From the NCBI RefSeq assembly GCF_027594865.1, contig NZ_CP089391.1, positions 5,610,501-5,674,500 of the forward strand: 64,000 nucleotides of DNA, given 5' to 3'. The DNA is from Bradyrhizobium xenonodulans (lineage in GTDB: Bacteria > Pseudomonadota > Alphaproteobacteria > Rhizobiales > Xanthobacteraceae). How positions within the stretch are numbered: the stretch's first letter is position 1; every line of letters begins with the position of its first letter. Below the pieces are notes generated by a model. It had not been told where the DNA came from. It saw only the letters and a program-made list of their open reading frames with translations, and ran no database searches. The translations under genes and the position numbers were made by a program. Shown here in pieces: positions 59,832 through 64,000 of this stretch.

Positions 59832-60706
59832 GGTGTCTTCTTGGCCGTCTCCGCACCGAGCGGCCGATCGCTCTCATCCAGCAGCGGTACACCGAAGTCG
59901 AGCAGGATCTTGCTGATCTCGCCCTGATTCTCCTGAATGAGCTTGTTGAGCTGCCGCTTCCAGTTCTGATCGGCGGGACGTACGCCCATGCCGATGCGAT
60001 AGACCAGCTTCGGCCCGGTGGTTTCCTTCACCAGTGGTGTGACGTGCAGAGAGCCGGCTTTCTTCGCGTAGTAGCCGGCCATCGGTCCCCACAGCACGCC
60101 GGCGTCGATCTTGCCGGCAGCGAGATCGTCGACCATTGCCTGCGCCGAATTGTCGAAGCGCGTGTCGATCATCAGCGGGTAGGGTTTTGCATCGCTCATC
60201 AGGCCGGCGATCGCCATGTTGGTCGCGGGCGGCGTGCCGGCAACGATGCCGACATGCTTGCCCTTCAACCTGGCATCCTCGAGCGTATCGACGTCCTCGA
60301 GCCCGCTGCCATTCTTGGCGACCAGCGCATAGCTCGTGCGGTAATAGGGATTGGTGCCCTGCACCAGGTCGTCGCCTTGCGGGAATCCCATGATGACATC
60401 GCAGCGATGCGCGCCCAATGTCATGCGCACGAAGCCGGTGGCCTGCGGGAAGAAGACGTAGTCGAGCTTCTTCTGGAGCTTGTCCGCAAGAAACTCGGCG
60501 AGCTTGTTCTCGAAGCCCTCGCCCTTTTCATTGGAGAAAGGCAAATTACGCGGGTCGGCGCAGACGCGCAGCACCTTGGGGTCGACGAGCTCGAACGAGA
60601 GATCGCCGGTCTCGTTGGTCTGCGCCATGGCGACGTCGCCGAACGCGCAGGATGCAACCAGGACCCAGAGTGAAAACAACCAGCGACGATGTCGTCCGGC
60701 CTCCAT
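59828..60706 (-). CDS. Quinoprotein dehydrogenase-associated periplasmic binding protein (MoxJ/XoxJ-like)
   Basis: The protein is 292 aa. Signal peptide (WLFSLWVLVASCAFGDVAMAQ), then the type II binding-protein fold: LRVCADPRNLPFSNEKGEGFENKLAEF, DVIMGFPQGDDLVQGTNPYYRTSYALV and DDLAAGKIDAGVLWGPMAGYYAKK. These match the MoxJ/XoxJ group that assists methanol-dehydrogenase-type enzymes. Paired ATGs at 60709 and 60706; AGGAAG lies ahead. No xoxF or cytochrome partner is adjacent here. Confidence 0.88.
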   Translation of the reverse strand: MEAGRHRRWLFSLWVLVASCAFGDVAMAQTNETGDLSFELVDPKVLRVCADPRNLPFSNEKGEGFENKLAEFLADKLQKKLDYVFFPQATGFVRMTLGAHRCDVIMGFPQGDDLVQGTNPYYRTSYALVAKNGSGLEDVDTLEDARLKGKHVGIVAGTPPATNMAIAGLMSDAKPYPLMIDTRFDNSAQAMVDDLAAGKIDAGVLWGPMAGYYAKKAGSLHVTPLVKETTGPKLVYRIGMGVRPADQNWKRQLNKLIQENQGEISKILLDFGVPLLDESDRPLGAETAKKTP

Positions 60707-60838
60707 CATCGCACTTCCTCCTCGTTTTGTTTGAATGTTATCCATGCAACGCATGACGCGCCATGAATTGCCAAACTTTGTGCTGGCTTTGCTTTGTTGC
60801 AGCGCAATGCGCGCAACCCTTTGAACTGAGGCGGAAAA

Positions 60839-61765
60839 GTGTCTCGCATCGCTCTCGTGATCGCAGCCTTGTCCCTGCTGGGGACAGCGACGCTAGCACG
60901 CGCCGGGGCGGCCGAATTGCCTGTGAGCGAAGTCGCAACCGGAATCTTCGTACACTCCGGGACCATCGCGCTCATGACGCGCGAGAACGAGGGCGACATC
61001 GCCAATGTCGGCTTCATCGTCGGCGAGGACGCGGTCGCCGTGATCGACACCGGCGGCAGCCTCCGTGAGGGCGAGGCGCTGCTGGCGGCTGTGCGGGCGC
61101 GCACCAGCAAGCCGATCCGCTATGTTATCAACACCCACGGCCATCCCGATCATGTGTTCGGCAATGCGGCCTTCGTTGCCGAGGGAACCAGCTTCGTCGG
61201 CCACAGCAAGCTGCCGCAGGCGCTGGCCAGCCGAGGGCCGTATTATCTCGACAATTTCAGGCGCATCATGGGCAGCGAGCTGATCGATCCCGTCAAGATC
61301 GTGCCGCCCACGATATTCGTGTCAGATGCGCTGACGCTCGATCTCGGCGCGCGCCGCCTGACCTTGCGGGCCTGGCCGGCCGGCCACAGCGACAGCGATC
61401 TGACCGTGTTCGACGAGACCAGCAAGACGCTGTTCGCGGGCGATCTCGTCTTCCTCCGCCATATTCCGGTGATGGACGGCAGCATCCGCGGCTGGCTCGA
61501 TACCTTGAAGGGATTGGAGGCCATTCCGGCGCAGCGCGTCGTTCCCGGTCACGGGCCCGTGAGCAACTGGCCTGCCGCGGTCGCCAATGAACGGCGTTAT
61601 TTGTCAACGCTGCTGTCCGACGTCCGCGCGCTCAACAAGAAGGGCGAGCCGATCCGAGCCGCCGCCGATAAGGCCGCCGCCATGGAGCGGCCGCATTGGG
61701 AGCTGTTCGACGACTACAACGCCCGCAACGCAACCGCAGCATTTTCAGAAATTGAATGGGAGTAG
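60839..61765 (+). CDS. Quinoprotein relay system zinc metallohydrolase (metallo-beta-lactamase fold)
   Basis: The protein is 308 aa with an N-terminal signal ([22 protein letters not shown]). Zinc motif [14 protein letters not shown], then [25 protein letters not shown] and [10 protein letters not shown] complete the MBL ligand set. It matches the family annotated as quinoprotein relay system zinc metallohydrolase 2. GTG 60839 is the start; divergent from the binding protein by 132 bases. Likely works with the downstream SoxYZ-like carrier. Confidence 0.87.
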   Translation: MSRIALVIAALSLLGTATLARAGAAELPVSEVATGIFVHSGTIALMTRENEGDIANVGFIVGEDAVAVIDTGGSLREGEALLAAVRARTSKPIRYVINTHGHPDHVFGNAAFVAEGTSFVGHSKLPQALASRGPYYLDNFRRIMGSELIDPVKIVPPTIFVSDALTLDLGARRLTLRAWPAGHSDSDLTVFDETSKTLFAGDLVFLRHIPVMDGSIRGWLDTLKGLEAIPAQRVVPGHGPVSNWPAAVANERRYLSTLLSDVRALNKKGEPIRAAADKAAAMERPHWELFDDYNARNATAAFSEIEWE

Positions 61766-61820
61766 CGGGCGCGCTACGATGGGCAGGAGATCAGCTTCGC
61801 TGACTCCGGGAATCACGACC

Positions 61821-62639
61821 ATGATGGGATGCACACGCCGCCTGCCTTTGATCGCCGCATTGCTCGGCATCGCCTTCGCCATGCCGGCGCAGGCCGAAGA
61901 GGCTGACGATCCCTGGCCGGGCCTCGTGCAGGACATCTTCGGCAACCGTCCGATGAATGACGGCAGCGCCGTCATCGGCATCGAGATGCCCTATCGCGCG
62001 GAGGACGCCGCCATCGTGCCGGTGAGCCTGCGCAGCAAGCTTTCCCCCGGTGACAGCAGGCGCATCCGCGCGATCACGCTGGTGATCGACCGCAACCCGG
62101 CGCCGATGGCGGCGAAGTTTGAGCTCGGGCCGGATGCCAACGTCACCGAAATCTCCACGCGCGTTCGCGTCAACAACTACACCGACGTCCACGCCGTCGC
62201 CGAGCTCAGCGACGGCCAGCTCTATGTCTCGAAGGTTTATGTAAAGGCCTCAGGCGGCTGCTCGGCGCCGGCAGGCAAGAATACCGAGGAAGCCAACAAC
62301 CGCCTCGGCAAGATGCGCTACCGGCAGTTCGCGCGCGAGGACGCGCCGGCGAGCCGCGTCCGCGAGGCGCAGATCATGATCGGCCATCCCAATAATTCCG
62401 GCCTGCAAATGGACCAGGTCACGCAGCTCTATATTCCCGCCTTCTTCGTCAATCAGCTCAAGCTGACGCAGGACGACAGCCCCGTGCTGTCGATGGAAGG
62501 CGGCATCTCGATCTCGGAAGACCCCAATCTGCGCTTCACCTACGTCTCCAACGGCGCCAAGCGTTTCCGCGCGGAGGCGAAGGATACGGACGGACACGTG
62601 TTCCGCAATGAATGGGATGTGGAGAAGCCGGGGACTTAG
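61821..62639 (+). CDS. Quinoprotein dehydrogenase-associated SoxYZ-like carrier
   Basis: The protein is 272 aa: signal (TRRLPLIAALLGIAFAMPAQA), a SoxY-like domain (about 30-150) whose end carries the Cys in VKASGGCSAPAG, and a SoxZ-like domain (about 165-272, SGLQMDQVTQLYIPAFFVNQLKLTQ). In SoxYZ the terminal GGC holds the sulfur substrate; here a GGC lies at the domain junction. ATG 61821 or 61824; an upstream Met at 61779 is open but less likely. It pairs with the MBL protein at 60839. Confidence 0.85.
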   Translation: MMGCTRRLPLIAALLGIAFAMPAQAEEADDPWPGLVQDIFGNRPMNDGSAVIGIEMPYRAEDAAIVPVSLRSKLSPGDSRRIRAITLVIDRNPAPMAAKFELGPDANVTEISTRVRVNNYTDVHAVAELSDGQLYVSKVYVKASGGCSAPAGKNTEEANNRLGKMRYRQFAREDAPASRVREAQIMIGHPNNSGLQMDQVTQLYIPAFFVNQLKLTQDDSPVLSMEGGISISEDPNLRFTYVSNGAKRFRAEAKDTDGHVFRNEWDVEKPGT

Positions 62640-62655
62640 GCGAGGAGCACCCTCC

Positions 62656-62665
62656 CCCGGGAGGG
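62656..62665 (+). repeat. Left copy of the 10-bp target duplication of the insertion sequence
   Basis: cccgggaggg directly before the IS left end (62666). An identical copy is at 63856-63865. Confidence 0.85.
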
Positions 62666-63855
62666 CAGGGCTATCGCATGTGGCCGAGGAGTTCGAAGAA
62701 GAAGGCATCGTTCCAGCCGGCCCGCTTGAGCTTGAGACGCAAGGAGATGGTGCTGTCGGGGTGAGCTCTGGCGACGTTGAGGGCAAGTCGCCTGAGGACG
62801 GCAAGGTTGGCAGGACCGTTGTCCTTGCGGTTGCGGGCCAGATCCTCGTCGAGGATGACGTCGAGCGGCCAGTGCAGGCCGTTTTCGATGGTCCAATGGG
62901 TGCGAACGATGCGCAAAACCTGTGTGCGACTGTAGTTTTGGCTCATCAGGAAGTAGCGCTCGACAGCTTTGTCCTTGCCGCGCTTGCTTGTGATCCGGGC
63001 GACAGCTTTGAGGGCGGGAAAGTTATGTTTCTCGGCCATGTCTTTGACGGGCACGACAAGCGCGCTGCGTCTTTCCTTACGCCCATGGTCTGCATCGGCG
63101 GTAGCAACCGGCTTCTTCCCCTTGCGCGCCGCTGCGGCAATCGCGGCCTTGGCGTCAGCCAGCAGGGCGGGCTGGTTCTCCTTCACCGCCAGCACGTAGT
63201 CGCCGCCCTGCGTCACGATCTGCTTGGCCATCCCTCGGTGACAATGCAGTGCATCGGCCGTCACGACGCAGCCTTTGAGTTGCAAGAGTTCGAGCAGTTG
63301 CAAAGCGCCGGCGGCTTCGTTGTTGTTCGGCGCCAGAACGTTGGCCAGCGCCATGCGCGTCTGCGCTGCCCACGCCGTCACCATCACCGGCGGCATGTGG
63401 CTTTTGCCGCTCTCGTAGCCACGCCGCAGCGCCTTGCCGTCCAACGCGATCACGCCTTGCGGCCGTGCAATCTGCGCACCTTGAGCGAAGGCTTCCATAA
63501 AGCGGCGGAATGCCGCCTCGAATGCTTTTGGATCGAGCATGCGGAACACTCGGCTGAACGTGTCATGGCTCGGCAAGCCATGCTTGAGCACCAGCACGTC
63601 CTGCCAAAGATAAGCCTTTAGCCGCGCAAACAGCGCCATGTCGGTGCAACTCGTCGCTCCGCACAACGTCGCCATCAGCGCGATGAACAAAAGCTCCGTC
63701 AGGTCGTGCAGCGCATTGTCCGCACGCGGGTCGGGCAGGTCTTCGAAGCACTCCGAAAATCGATCCATCGGTCGCCCTCTCCAACTCCGGGAGCCACCTT
63801 CAGAATCGATTTCTCTCCAAATCGCAATGCCTTAGAGCCACATGCGATTCCCCTG
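62666..63855 (-). mobile_element. Insertion sequence, ISAs1 family
   Basis: A 1190-bp element bounded by CAGGG...CCCTG. The left terminal repeat 62666-62684 (cagggctatcgcatgtggc) and the reverse complement of the right end 63837-63855 differ at only 2 of 19 positions. Flanked by a 10-bp direct repeat, in the range expected for ISAs1-type elements. Holds one intact transposase gene on the minus strand; looks recent and complete. Confidence 0.92.
62671..63768 (-). CDS. ISAs1-family transposase
   Basis: DDE transposase, 365 aa. Typical ISAs1 N-terminus DLPDPRADNALHDLTELLFIALMATLCG, first acidic IALDGKALRRGYE, GCVVTADALHCHRGMAKQIV (second Asp) and the Glu near WTIENGLHWPLDVILDED. No internal stop or frameshift, so it should be functional. 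The stop codon lies within the left terminal repeat. ATG 63768. Confidence 0.93.
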   Translation of the reverse strand: MDRFSECFEDLPDPRADNALHDLTELLFIALMATLCGATSCTDMALFARLKAYLWQDVLVLKHGLPSHDTFSRVFRMLDPKAFEAAFRRFMEAFAQGAQIARPQGVIALDGKALRRGYESGKSHMPPVMVTAWAAQTRMALANVLAPNNNEAAGALQLLELLQLKGCVVTADALHCHRGMAKQIVTQGGDYVLAVKENQPALLADAKAAIAAAARKGKKPVATADADHGRKERRSALVVPVKDMAEKHNFPALKAVARITSKRGKDKAVERYFLMSQNYSRTQVLRIVRTHWTIENGLHWPLDVILDEDLARNRKDNGPANLAVLRRLALNVARAHPDSTISLRLKLKRAGWNDAFFFELLGHMR

Positions 63856-64000
63856 CCCGGGAGGGGGAGGGTCGGCTCACATTGACCGTAGCGAAATGTG
63901 AGACGGGGTGGGGTGACGGTCTCTCCACATCGAACAGTGCCCGTGTTGAGAGATCACCCCACCCCGCTCGCGCTACGCGCGATCGACCCTCCCCCTCCAG
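63856..64000. repeat. Palindromic intergenic repeat interrupted by the IS
   Basis: The first 10 bases are the right target copy. Outer arms 63861-63874 and 63984-63997 are perfectly complementary over 14 bp, and inner arms 63905-63925 with 63948-63965 (ggggtggggtga / tcaccccacccc) pair with a small bulge. The whole would form one long hairpin. The IS sits in its outer left edge. No gene is seen between 63856 and the window end. Confidence 0.8.

Noticed and set aside
1..64000. CRISPR arrays, rRNA and tRNA genes
   Set aside because: No regularly spaced direct repeats, and no rRNA or tRNA sequence recognised by reading; short tRNAs could be missed without a covariance search.

Overview
The window reads as chromosomal DNA of a Bradyrhizobium-like alphaproteobacterium. 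The G+C is high, several starts are GTG, ATGA/GTGA overlaps are common, many short Bradyrhizobium-style exported proteins occur, and palindromic intergenic repeats (gtaggatgggt... and ccctccccc... families) are scattered through it. No rRNA, tRNA or CRISPR was seen.

Region 1 (1-27.1 kb) is a nitrogen-scavenging and purine-catabolism island. It holds formamidase, DctA, allantoate amidohydrolase, two complete BMP-type nucleoside/purine ABC importers, a Tsx-like outer-membrane channel, a biuret-hydrolase homologue inside the first importer operon, a CDA-fold deaminase, 8-oxoguanine deaminase, a xanthine-dehydrogenase-type enzyme in two polypeptides, an NCS2 permease, a fused OHCU decarboxylase/HIU hydrolase, PuuE allantoinase and a DUF3830 protein. 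No urate oxidase is visible. Sigma-54 (-24/-12) promoters with exact GG-N10-GC spacing precede dctA, the first importer operon, the 8-oxoguanine deaminase and the xanthine dehydrogenase operon, with weaker candidates before allC and DUF3830. The island therefore looks like one RpoN-dependent, nitrogen-responsive regulon.

Region 2 (27-38.7 kb) is mixed housekeeping and stress. It carries small exported proteins, a probable reiterated non-coding element (about 28.0-28.66 kb), DUF2798, a ClC channel with a CBS-like tail, a class II aldolase, MarC, a DUF892 ferritin-like protein, Hsp20, Lon, an HU-type protein and a thiolase. Region 3 (38.8-48 kb) has a Tat-type GH1 beta-glucosidase, then a tightly overlapped aromatic meta-cleavage operon (monooxygenase, extradiol dioxygenase, FAH-family hydrolase, TctC-type binding protein) with a divergent GntR regulator, then a GrlR-like protein and hypotheticals.

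Region 4 (48-62.6 kb) is a quinoprotein/C1 module. It contains a TonB-dependent receptor, a divergent HisKA_3 kinase and LuxR-type regulator resembling FlhS/FlhR, S-formylglutathione hydrolase, and a set of PQQ-alcohol-dehydrogenase-associated genes: DUF3280, periplasmic binding protein, YVTN propeller, ABC ATPase and permease, CxxCW rhodanese-like protein, MoxJ/XoxJ-like protein, metallo-hydrolase and SoxYZ-like carrier. The layout resembles lanthanide-uptake (lut) loci of methylotrophs, but no PQQ dehydrogenase lies in the window. The end (62.66-64 kb) is an intact ISAs1-family element inserted with a 10-bp target duplication into a palindromic repeat.
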